Shown here: positions 1-6,330 of the stretch, piece after piece
Layout: every line of letters begins with the position of its first letter
Numbering within the stretch: position 1 is the first letter of the stretch
Notes under the pieces: generated by a model
What the model was told of the DNA's origin: nothing
What the model saw: only the letters and a program-made list of their open reading frames with translations
Database searches by the model: none
Position numbers and translations under genes: made by a program
From: Planctomycetota bacterium
GTDB taxonomy: Bacteria > Planctomycetota > Planctomycetia > Planctomycetales > Planctomycetaceae
Direction: 5' to 3'
Assembly (NCBI GenBank): GCA_023417655.1
Contig: JAEZFD010000008.1
Coordinates: 1 to 27,083 of the forward strand
Length of the DNA: 27,083 bases

Positions 1-11
1 ATGGCAAACAG

Positions 12-29
12 GGTGACTGAGAGGTCACC
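12..29 (-). terminator. weak stem-loop after the O-methyltransferase gene
   Basis: A perfect 6-bp inverted repeat (GGTGAC, 6-nt loop, GTCACC) lies about 20 bp beyond the stop of the minus-strand methyltransferase gene. On the minus strand it is followed by CTGTTTG, a poor T-run. It could be a weak intrinsic terminator, but the short stem and broken T-run leave this uncertain. Confidence 0.3.
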
Positions 30-47
30 ATGTGGCGGTGGATCGTC

Positions 48-1055
48 CTACCGTTTTCGGCCTTCGATGATACTGACTTCTGATCCGGTAGGAACAACTT
101 GAATGAGCTCGAAACCGGCTTGGTTGAAGAGTTCCCGGTACTCCTCCTCGGTGCGTTCTTTTCCGCCCGGGATCAGCAGCATGACCAAGTCGAGGAACTT
201 GCCGGGGAATGGGTCGTTTCCTGGGGGAATGACACTCTCGACCACCAGCAGCTTGCTGTCGGCAGACATCGCACGGTGACAATGGCGGAGGATCGACAGG
301 CATTTCTCATCGTCCCAGTCATGGATAATGTGCCGTAACACGTAAGCATCCGCCCCGGAAGGGACCGCTTCGAAGAAGCTCCCGGAAGTCAATGTGCATC
401 GATTCTGCAAACCGGCAGCCTGAACCTTTTCGGCAGCCCGATCAACGACATGGGGCAGATCGAACAGAATGCCCTGCATTTGGGGGTACTTGTTCAGAAT
501 CTCAATGAGCTGCGAACCGTTTCCGCTCCCGATGTCTGCAATGAGTTCAATTCCAGTCAAATCGTAGGCATCCAGAATTGCGCTGGATTCTCGGCCATGA
601 ATACCGACCATCGCTGCGTCAAAGATTCGGGCCTTGTCAGGATGCTGTCCCAGGTATTCAAAAATCGGCTGACCAAATACTTTGTCAAAAGATGTCTTAC
701 CGGTGCGGATGCTGTAGTCGATTTCTCCCCACGTTCGAAACTGTTCATCACCGGACATCAATGCCAAGGCACGCTTGGAACCGGGAACATCGCTTCGCAG
801 GGGTTCGGCCAAAGGTGTGAGAGAGAACTGGCGGGTCCCTGTCTCGGCGAAGATCCCCACGCTTGCCAGCGCCCGCAGTAGCCGATAGAGAGCACCCGGA
901 TCAGTGGAACTGGCACTTGCCAGTTCCTCCACTGACTTCGGTCCGTCCTTCAGAAGATCAGCGATTTCGAACTTTGCAGCTGCATAGATCGCCTGCGAGA
1001 CCCAGTATCCGGTGATCATCTGGTCAAGCTGGTAGGGATTGGAGTGTTCAGCCAT
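48..1055 (-). CDS. class II SAM-dependent O-methyltransferase (acetylserotonin/hydroxyneurosporene O-methyltransferase type)
   Basis: 335 aa, the usual length for Methyltransf_2 enzymes, which move a methyl group from SAM to a hydroxyl of a small aromatic or polyketide-like substrate. Residues 8-85 form the helical dimerisation/winged-helix domain (Y-Q-L-D-Q-M start, R-L-L-R-A-L). Residues 105-330 form the Rossmann domain, with the SAM loop D-I-G-S-G-N-G at 174-180 and H-D-W-D-D at 245-249, where the His is the expected catalytic base. The start is supported by GAGGAA 5 nt upstream of ATG. The gene is monocistronic, 227 bp from the next gene on the same strand, and has its own promoter candidate. 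The substrate cannot be told from sequence. No pigment or polyketide genes are adjacent, so this may not be a secondary-metabolism enzyme in the strict sense. Confidence 0.85.
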   Translation of the reverse strand: MAEHSNPYQLDQMITGYWVSQAIYAAAKFEIADLLKDGPKSVEELASASSTDPGALYRLLRALASVGIFAETGTRQFSLTPLAEPLRSDVPGSKRALALMSGDEQFRTWGEIDYSIRTGKTSFDKVFGQPIFEYLGQHPDKARIFDAAMVGIHGRESSAILDAYDLTGIELIADIGSGNGSQLIEILNKYPQMQGILFDLPHVVDRAAEKVQAAGLQNRCTLTSGSFFEAVPSGADAYVLRHIIHDWDDEKCLSILRHCHRAMSADSKLLVVESVIPPGNDPFPGKFLDLVMLLIPGGKERTEEEYRELFNQAGFELIQVVPTGSEVSIIEGRKR

Positions 1056-1082
1056 AGGTTCCTCGGTTCAGGTTGGTGCCCC

Positions 1083-1091
1083 TTTATAGCA
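1083..1091 (-). promoter_or_regulatory. extended -10 promoter of the O-methyltransferase gene
   Basis: On the minus strand TGCTATAAA reads as an extended -10 element (TG-N-TATAAA). It would place the transcript start about 20 nt before the ATG at 1055, leaving room for the GAGGAA ribosome site. No good -35 hexamer stands 17 bp upstream, which is usual for extended -10 promoters. Confidence 0.45.
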
Positions 1092-1282
1092 GGCCTGAGA
1101 GAGAGAAGGAACGACTCACCGGCGCGCTGATTTTCCGGGCTGGCTCGGCTAAATCCAACTAATTCCCCTCTCGAAGGCAACTCAGGAGAGCGTGGAATTG
1201 CATCCGAGGTATGAGAAACCTCCTCGTGAAGACTAAACAATGAATCCTGGGTGATGCTGGAGAACTCCGAGAAGCCTGATAC

Positions 1283-1714
1283 CTAAAGACCCGTGGCGGA
1301 ATTTTCGAAGGTCCTGCCAACCAGCTTCATGCAGAGGCTCGATCCGCCGCACAGGAAAGTTCCCCAAAGGAGGTCGGCGATCGTGACAGACACAGGCCAT
1401 TTCTCGAGGATCGAGTAATTTGTGAAATCATAAATTCCGTAAACAATGAATCCGAACAGCGCACCCCATCTGGCAGCTGCCAATAACGAAGTGGAACGCG
1501 CGGCGTGCGGCCCCACGAACAGAATGATTCCTGCCGGGATTAAGACATAAACGAAGAAGGCAGGCAGCAGACGGGGAGCGAATCCTTCTGGTCCCTGACG
1601 GATCAAGTCATGAAGTTCACGCTGATAAAAGCCCTTCATCACGATTCCGAGCCAGACGAAATCGGCGGCGAAGACGAACGCCGCCACTGCGACAAACTGT
1701 AAGACGATTTTCAT
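1283..1714 (-). CDS. DUF2177 family membrane protein
   Basis: 143 aa with four predicted hydrophobic segments (about residues 3-25, 47-67, 76-95 and 107-130), covering the whole DUF2177 family. Recognisable family features are the D-F-V-W-L-G stretch in the first helix and the Y-G-I-Y-D-F-T-N-Y stretch in the third. Function is unknown. From memory, DUF2177 genes recur beside cfa, DUF1365 and FAD-oxidoreductase genes in light- or singlet-oxygen-induced clusters, which fits this place. Its ATG overlaps the stop of the upstream uvsE-like gene (ATGA at 1711-1714), so it is translated as the last gene of a three-gene operon. It probably acts in the inner membrane on lipid or redox stress, but that is inference from neighbours only. 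Confidence 0.85.
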   Translation of the reverse strand: MKIVLQFVAVAAFVFAADFVWLGIVMKGFYQRELHDLIRQGPEGFAPRLLPAFFVYVLIPAGIILFVGPHAARSTSLLAAARWGALFGFIVYGIYDFTNYSILEKWPVSVTIADLLWGTFLCGGSSLCMKLVGRTFENSATGL

Positions 1715-2979
1715 TTCGCGTTGCCCTTCCTCTCTGATGGTGGGTTGATTTTGCCAGCGATCTTCAAGTGACTCTGCAGCTTTAAGATAGCGACTTCTTT
1801 AGACTTTGCCTCCACATCAATAGTGATCGGAAGGTTCAACCAGCTTCTTGGGAAGTCGCGAGGATCGATCTCGTCGTGATGCCGCTGGGGATGCGAACCT
1901 GACCAACCGTTGATTGGACTCGAAAGGTGAAAGAGCGGCTCGCGATTCCAGGTCGTGAGTGCCTGTTCGGTGGCAGCGGAGACCGATAACCCATCAGGAC
2001 AGCAGCGGTGATGATGAACGTCATAGACCAGTGGGATTCCTGTGGCCCGACAGACAGGGAGCAGGTCGGACGGTGTGAAGACCCGATCATCATTCTCCAG
2101 AGTCAGTCTCGTGCGGACCTTCTCAGGCAGTCGTTCGATTTCCTGAGTCAACGCCATCAGAGCAGTGGTTTTGTCGCCGTATGCTCCGCCGCCGTGAATG
2201 TTGATCACATCGGCCCCGACCAGTTCCGCGAGTTCGGCCTGTGCAACCAACTCTTTCAGGGAACTCTCCACGACAGCTCTTCGCGGCGAATTGAGAACGA
2301 CAAACTGGTCTGGGTGAAATGAGGTGCGAATCCCGTTTGCGGCAGCGAATGTGCGGCACTCCTCGAGCAATCCCATGATCGTTATTGATTCCGGGAGATC
2401 CTCGAGTTGATACCCGACCTGTGGATGAGTGCTGACCGGGAAGAATGTGCTCGCGATGCGGAACGCGCCGATCCCATTTCGTTCGCAGAATCGCAAAGTG
2501 GATCGCAACGAGCGGGCGTTGTGGAGACAAAGTTCACTCAACTTCCGCAATTGATCGGGCCGGGAGAGTCTGGCGAGATGCGTCGCGGTGGTCGTGCGAA
2601 ACTTAATGGGCTCCTGAGAGAAGAGACAGCAGAGCCCGAGACGGCCGGGGAAAGGGATGGCTGGGGCGTCAAACTCTCTCGCACTCAATCGAATCGGTCC
2701 GACCGCCTCCGAGATTTGAACAGGTACCCCGCGCTGCGAAGCGAGCAGGAGTTCCTGATGGCAGAGTTGTTCTGCTGACTGCCTGACTTCCTCGACATGC
2801 TCCCGCCAGTCGGCTGGCCAGAGAGCTCTTGCCACTTCAGAAGGACAGATCGTCTTCCCGTGACGGCGGCTCTCTGCCGCTTCCAGAATCTTGCTGCGGA
2901 TTGCTCCGGGAGTCAGCCGAGAATCTACGGAACGGTTACCTCTGCGGACTCGGGATGCAATGACCGGACGGCTCATCAT
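1711..2979 (-). CDS. uvsE: UV damage endonuclease UvsE with an N-terminal DUF3253 domain
   Basis: 422 aa, about 110 longer than ordinary UvsE/UVDE (near 300). The extra length is an N-terminal DUF3253 domain at about residues 24-98, with the family signature K-T-I-C-P-S-E-V-A-R-A-L (42-53) and G-P-I-R-L at its end. The UvsE TIM barrel begins near residue 113 (R-L-G-L-C-C-L-F) and shows F-R-T-T-T-A, the metal-binding F-H-P-D-Q-F, N-I-H-G-G-G-A-Y-G-D-K, L-E-N-D-D and Y-D-V-H-H-H. UvsE nicks DNA 5' of cyclobutane dimers and 6-4 photoproducts without light. The DUF3253 role is unknown; it looks like a small winged-helix fold and might help DNA binding. The start overlaps the regulator stop (ATGA, 2976-2979), so regulator and repair enzyme are translationally coupled. 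The fusion is one open frame with no sign of a sequencing join. Confidence 0.9.
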   Translation of the reverse strand: MMSRPVIASRVRRGNRSVDSRLTPGAIRSKILEAAESRRHGKTICPSEVARALWPADWREHVEEVRQSAEQLCHQELLLASQRGVPVQISEAVGPIRLSAREFDAPAIPFPGRLGLCCLFSQEPIKFRTTTATHLARLSRPDQLRKLSELCLHNARSLRSTLRFCERNGIGAFRIASTFFPVSTHPQVGYQLEDLPESITIMGLLEECRTFAAANGIRTSFHPDQFVVLNSPRRAVVESSLKELVAQAELAELVGADVINIHGGGAYGDKTTALMALTQEIERLPEKVRTRLTLENDDRVFTPSDLLPVCRATGIPLVYDVHHHRCCPDGLSVSAATEQALTTWNREPLFHLSSPINGWSGSHPQRHHDEIDPRDFPRSWLNLPITIDVEAKSKEVAILKLQSHLKIAGKINPPSERKGNAK

Positions 2980-3941
2980 TTCTTTCGCTTTGAGGCTGAG
3001 GAACGTTTGGATTCTGGGAAGCGATTACTGGTCCCGGCGTTCTTGATCTTTCCCGCTGCTTCGGCCAGTGACTTCTCATGAATGCGGGCAAGTGAACGGG
3101 CCAATGTCGTCAACTGCTGCATGTTCTCGCAGTAGGTGGCATCGGGGATGTGCTCACGGAGAGTTGGCGTCAAAGCACGCCCGCCAATGACAAGCGTGCT
3201 TCGAACTTCTGTGCATGTGGCGGACAAATCTCTCATCCCGCGGAGGAAAGCGGTCTCATCAGCAATGTATGCGGCACTGAGCCAGAACAGGTCTGGACGA
3301 AGATCCCTGATGGCTTGAACCAGAGAGTCAAACGGAATCCCTGTTCCCAAAGACCTGGCTGAGTATCCGCAATCCCGCAGCACGATTTCCGCCATCGATG
3401 TCTGAATCGCATACGCGTTTCCTGTCGCAGTCCCGCCGCAGGCGCTTAGGGTGCTGGAGCTTGGAGCGAGAGTTGCACTGATCTCTGAGAGAATTCGCAG
3501 GATAGTTTCGCAGCCACGCCGCTCCTGATAAACGTCCGCCTGACGGCAGGCCCAGCGTTCCCCGATTTCTACGAACGCCTGAGCGATCACATTGTCGAAT
3601 AGACTGGCGAGCGGTTGTTTATTGAATGCCAGATTCAAGACCAGCTGGCGACTCAGCGAATCGTTTCCATCCAGCAAGGCCTCCGCCAGCATCGTCGCAG
3701 CGGTTTCAGAATCCGTTTCAACCCCTGCTGGAGGCAATCCAAAGATTTCTGGGGTGACGAATGTGAGCCCCTGTTGGCGGGCAAACTGAATGGCGTCACT
3801 CGACTGTACTTTGCGATGGCCACCCGCGGTTCGTGTCGTCCTGATCAAGCCATCATCGCACCATCGCTTCATGGAAGATTCGCTGACGCCGAGGGCGCGG
3901 GCGACCTGCTTGGGGGAATGCAGTTCGACAGGGAATTTCAT
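2976..3941 (-). CDS. MerR-type regulator with CarH/LitR-like B12-binding domains, cobalamin ligands replaced
   Basis: 321 aa. A MerR helix-turn-helix fills residues 8-55 (Q-V-A-R-A-L-G-V-S-E-S-S-M-K-R-W, then the wing T-A-G-G-H-R-K). A four-helix B12-cap-like domain follows at 85-155 and a Rossmann B12-binding-like domain at 170-285. CarH/LitR proteins use adenosylcobalamin as a light sensor and release DNA on illumination. Two key sites differ here. The cap motif W-x9-E-H reads W130...E140-R141. The base-off motif E/D-x-H-x-x-G reads N175-A-Y177-A-I-Q180, so the cobalt-ligating His is Tyr. The fold is kept but canonical cobalamin ligation is doubtful. The gene heads the uvsE-DUF2177 operon and diverges from the lipid operon, so autoregulation and control of both is the natural reading. 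The ribosome site is weak (GAGTGA). Confidence 0.85.
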   Translation of the reverse strand: MKFPVELHSPKQVARALGVSESSMKRWCDDGLIRTTRTAGGHRKVQSSDAIQFARQQGLTFVTPEIFGLPPAGVETDSETAATMLAEALLDGNDSLSRQLVLNLAFNKQPLASLFDNVIAQAFVEIGERWACRQADVYQERRGCETILRILSEISATLAPSSSTLSACGGTATGNAYAIQTSMAEIVLRDCGYSARSLGTGIPFDSLVQAIRDLRPDLFWLSAAYIADETAFLRGMRDLSATCTEVRSTLVIGGRALTPTLREHIPDATYCENMQQLTTLARSLARIHEKSLAEAAGKIKNAGTSNRFPESKRSSASKRKK

Positions 3942-3975
3942 GCGTCACTCAAGCTCAAATCAGGAGACCATTGGT

Positions 3976-3992
3976 TGAACGATTTGGACGTT
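3976..3992. repeat. 17-bp element, copy 1 (candidate operator)
   Basis: TGAACGATTTGGACGTT matches TGAACGTTTTGGACGTT at 4143-4159 in 16 of 17 positions, in the same orientation. Each copy contains AACG-N7-CGTT, an inverted repeat suited to a dimeric regulator. This copy lies about 35 bp before the regulator ATG, and the other about 24 bp before the first lipid gene. Confidence 0.55.
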
Positions 3993-4005
3993 ATGCGTCT
4001 CATCC

Positions 4006-4027
4006 CAAGACGTCTGCAAGACATGTG
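4006..4027. promoter_or_regulatory. 11-bp-phased direct repeat (candidate MerR/CarH-type operator)
   Basis: CAAGACGTCTG (4006-4016) is followed at once by CAAGACATGTG (4017-4027), with 9 of 11 positions identical. CarH is known to bind tandem 11-bp direct repeats, one per DNA-binding domain, so the spacing is what such a regulator would use. The site lies just downstream of the candidate regulator-gene promoter. Confidence 0.4.
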
Positions 4028-4050
4028 GTCGATAGAAATTCCAGTCCTCA

Positions 4051-4079
4051 AGAATAGTTCAGTTTGCCGACTCGTGCAA
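4051..4079 (-). promoter_or_regulatory. candidate sigma-70 promoter of the regulator-uvsE-DUF2177 operon
   Basis: On the minus strand TTGCAC and TATTCT are separated by exactly 17 bp. The predicted start near 4044 would lie upstream of the 11-bp direct repeats and of the ATG at 3941, so a repressor bound there would block transcription. The -35 is a poor match. Confidence 0.35.
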
Positions 4080-4109
4080 TATGCGAACCAGAATCCGCGA
4101 TGCGCTCGC

Positions 4110-4138
4110 TTGACTGAAAAGAAACGTCCGACTACTGT
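4110..4138 (+). promoter_or_regulatory. candidate promoter of the lipid-modification operon
   Basis: TTGACT (5 of 6 to consensus) and TACTGT (3 of 6) are 17 bp apart. The spacer contains AAACGTCC (4122-4129), an exact inverted copy of GGACGTTT (4153-4160), so a regulator bound across the 8-bp arms would cover the promoter. The predicted start is near 4145, giving a leader of about 38 nt. Confidence 0.4.
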
Positions 4139-4160
4139 CGACTGAACGTTTTGGACGTTT
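4122..4160. promoter_or_regulatory. 8-bp inverted repeat spanning the start of the lipid operon, including 17-mer copy 2
   Basis: AAACGTCC (4122-4129) and GGACGTTT (4153-4160) are perfect inverted repeats with a 23-bp gap. The right arm is part of the second copy (4143-4159) of the 17-bp element found at 3976-3992. Its position over the likely promoter and start suggests an operator. Confidence 0.45.
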
Positions 4161-4182
4161 GGCAATGATCGTGGAGTAAGGC

Positions 4183-5484
4183 ATGAGAATCGCGATCATC
4201 GGCGCAGGGATCTCCGGCTTGGTGTCTGCGTATCGGTTGTACTCCCAGCACGACATCACTGTTTTCGAAGCAGGGACGAAGCCCGGGGGGCACACAAACA
4301 CGATCCAGGTCAATCAGGATGGGGATTCCCTGGCAATCGACACGGGCTTCATTGTCTATAACGACTGGACCTATCCCTGTTTCATTGAATTGCTGAACGA
4401 ACTCGGCGTTGCGTCTCAACCAACTCAAATGGGGTTCAGTGTCCGGGATGACAGGACTGGCCTTGAGTATGCAGGCCAAAGTCTCAACGGGCTTTTTGCG
4501 CAACGCCGAAACTTAATAAATCCGCGGTTTCTGCGGATGATCGGTGACATTCTCAGATTCAACAGGAACGGCTTTCAGCTGGCAGAATCCCTACCGGAAT
4601 CAGCAACAGTCGGTGAGTTCCTTCGCGCCGGACGATATTCCCGTGCGTTCGCTCAACAGCATCTCCTGCCGATGGGGGCCGCGATCTGGTCCTGTCCGCT
4701 GGGAACCTTCGAGCAGTTCCCGATTCGTTTCATTCTTGAATTCTACCGCAATCACGGCCTGTTGAATGTCGTTAATCGTCCTGTCTGGCGGGTCATCACC
4801 GGCGGGTCGGAAACGTATGTGAAGGCACTGACTGGCCCGTTTCTTGATCGCATTCGCCTGCAGACTCCCGTCATTTCTGTAAGCAGAGCGGCGGACGGGG
4901 TCAAAGTTGTCGTGTCAGGAGATCGCATCGAGCACTTTGATCATGTGATCTTTGCGTGTCACAGCGATCAAGCTCTCCGAATTCTCGGGGCGGATGCAAC
5001 ATCGCTTGAACAGGACGTCCTCGGAAAAATTCCCTACGGTCGTAATGTGGCGGTTCTGCATACGGATCACACAGTTTTGCCCAGGAATCGCCGTGCCTGG
5101 TCTAGCTGGAATTACCGGCTCACTGGCGATCCGGACGCGCCCGCCACCGTCACTTACAATATGAACATCCTGCAAGGACTTCATTCAAAGAATGTCTACT
5201 GTGTCACCTTGAATGATGAATCGCGCATTGATCCATCGAAGATTATCGCTCAATTTGAATATCACCATCCGATTTTCACCACGGAGCGGAGTGCCGTCCA
5301 AGCCCGCCACACAGAGCTTCTTAGCATTAATAGAACGTCGTATTGTGGTGCTTACTGGAGAAATGGCTTTCATGAGGACGGAGTCGTCAGTAGTCTGAAA
5401 GTAGTCAGTGCAATCCAGTCTCTGGCGGGAGCGAGAACAAGTGATAATACCCGGCTGTGTTCAGTCGCAGGGAGCGTTTCGTGA
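4183..5484 (+). CDS. FAD-dependent amine-oxidase-like oxidoreductase of the Cfa/DUF1365 cluster
   Basis: 433 aa flavoprotein. The N-terminus gives the Rossmann dinucleotide motif G-A-G-I-S-G (about residues 7-12) and ends the second strand in an acidic residue (F-E-A, about 28-30), followed by the P-G-G-H-T motif of NAD(P)/FAD amine oxidases. The D-T-G-F-I-V-Y-N stretch is typical of the subgroup that sits beside DUF1365 and cfa genes. In alphaproteobacterial furan-fatty-acid synthesis a flavin-dependent enzyme (UfaO) oxidises the methylated acyl chain, and this protein is a candidate for a similar role on phospholipid acyl chains. That is inference; the substrate is not visible. The start has GGAG 6 nt before ATG. 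The stop overlaps the preferred GTG of the next gene (GTGA, 5481-5484), implying coupling. It is the first gene of a five-gene operon opposite the MerR-like regulator. Confidence 0.85.
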   Translation: MRIAIIGAGISGLVSAYRLYSQHDITVFEAGTKPGGHTNTIQVNQDGDSLAIDTGFIVYNDWTYPCFIELLNELGVASQPTQMGFSVRDDRTGLEYAGQSLNGLFAQRRNLINPRFLRMIGDILRFNRNGFQLAESLPESATVGEFLRAGRYSRAFAQQHLLPMGAAIWSCPLGTFEQFPIRFILEFYRNHGLLNVVNRPVWRVITGGSETYVKALTGPFLDRIRLQTPVISVSRAADGVKVVVSGDRIEHFDHVIFACHSDQALRILGADATSLEQDVLGKIPYGRNVAVLHTDHTVLPRNRRAWSSWNYRLTGDPDAPATVTYNMNILQGLHSKNVYCVTLNDESRIDPSKIIAQFEYHHPIFTTERSAVQARHTELLSINRTSYCGAYWRNGFHEDGVVSSLKVVSAIQSLAGARTSDNTRLCSVAGSVS

Positions 5485-6233
5485 CGCTTGCATCCTGTCT
5501 GTATGAAGGGCGAGTGAGACATCGACGACACTCGCCACACCGTCATTCATTTCGCCAGCGGCTCTTCATGCTGTATTTGGATCTGGATGAGTTGCCAAAG
5601 CTCTTTAAATCACGCTGGATGTGGTCAGCTGATCGTCCCAGCTTCGCGTGGTTTCGACGTGCCGATCACATCGGACCAGCCGATGCCCCTCTTGCAGACA
5701 CGGTGCGGGACTTGGTGCAACAGAACCTTGGAGTGCGACCAAATGGCTCCATTTGCTTGCTGACTCATCCGCGCTATGCCGGATTCAGGATGAATCCAAT
5801 CAGCCTTTATTACTGTTACAGCGAAACAGATGAACTGCTGGCGGTTGTGGCAGAGGTGACCAATACACCGTGGAACGAGCAGCGTTGCTATTACCTGGAT
5901 GTCAGAGGCTCACCCCGACGTAACGTGCGGTCTGTCGTTGAGAAGAACCTTCACGTCTCTCCATTTCTGGGGATGGACTACGAGTATCATTTCCATCTGA
6001 CACGCCCAGGCAAGTCACTAGTAGTGCACATTGAAAATCATCCTCGCGGAGAGAATGTGACTCAGCCGGTATTCGACGCCACTTTGACATTGGCTCGTCA
6101 GCCCATCTCAACATGGTCCCTGTCGTCGATGCTGCTGCGATATCCATTGATCACAGCTCAGGTCTATCTCGGAATTTACTGGCAGGCCTATCGACTCTGG
6201 CAAAAGCACACGCCGTATTTCCCGCATCCCTGA
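5481..6233 (+). CDS. DUF1365 family protein
   Basis: 250 aa from the GTG at 5481. An in-frame GTG at 5457 exists, but 5481 is preferred: it has AGGGAG 6 nt upstream, overlaps the preceding stop as GTGA, and leaves only a few residues before the family N-terminus C-L-Y-E-G-R-V-R-H-R-R. Other DUF1365 features are F-R-Q-R-L-F-M-L-Y-L-D-L-D-E-L, H-P-R-Y-A-G-F-R-M-N-P-I-S-L-Y-Y-C-Y and the E-V-T-N-T-P-W-N-E motif. No enzymatic activity is established for the family as far as I recall. It almost always travels with the FAD oxidoreductase and a Cfa-like methyltransferase, so a role in acyl-chain modification is likely. There are no membrane segments or signal peptide. A 97-bp gap separates it from the next gene, with no clear promoter in it. 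Confidence 0.88.
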   Translation: MTLASCLYEGRVRHRRHSPHRHSFRQRLFMLYLDLDELPKLFKSRWMWSADRPSFAWFRRADHIGPADAPLADTVRDLVQQNLGVRPNGSICLLTHPRYAGFRMNPISLYYCYSETDELLAVVAEVTNTPWNEQRCYYLDVRGSPRRNVRSVVEKNLHVSPFLGMDYEYHFHLTRPGKSLVVHIENHPRGENVTQPVFDATLTLARQPISTWSLSSMLLRYPLITAQVYLGIYWQAYRLWQKHTPYFPHP

Positions 6234-6330
6234 TCAAGACTGTGATTTTCCTGAGACATTGATTGTGTTCCTCGACCGTCCGATTTGCGATGAACACAGC
6301 GCCTCCGCCAGTTTCTTATCCCGAAGGTGA

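Noticed and set aside
450..881. 143-codon plus-strand frame inside the O-methyltransferase gene
   Set aside because: Antisense to conserved methyltransferase motifs and without homology signs.
3976..4000. ECF-sigma promoter (TGAAC, 15 bp, CGTCT)
   Set aside because: The boxes resemble ECF elements, but the leader to the plus-strand gene would be about 175 nt and the duplicate at 4143 lacks the -10; an operator reading fits both copies better.
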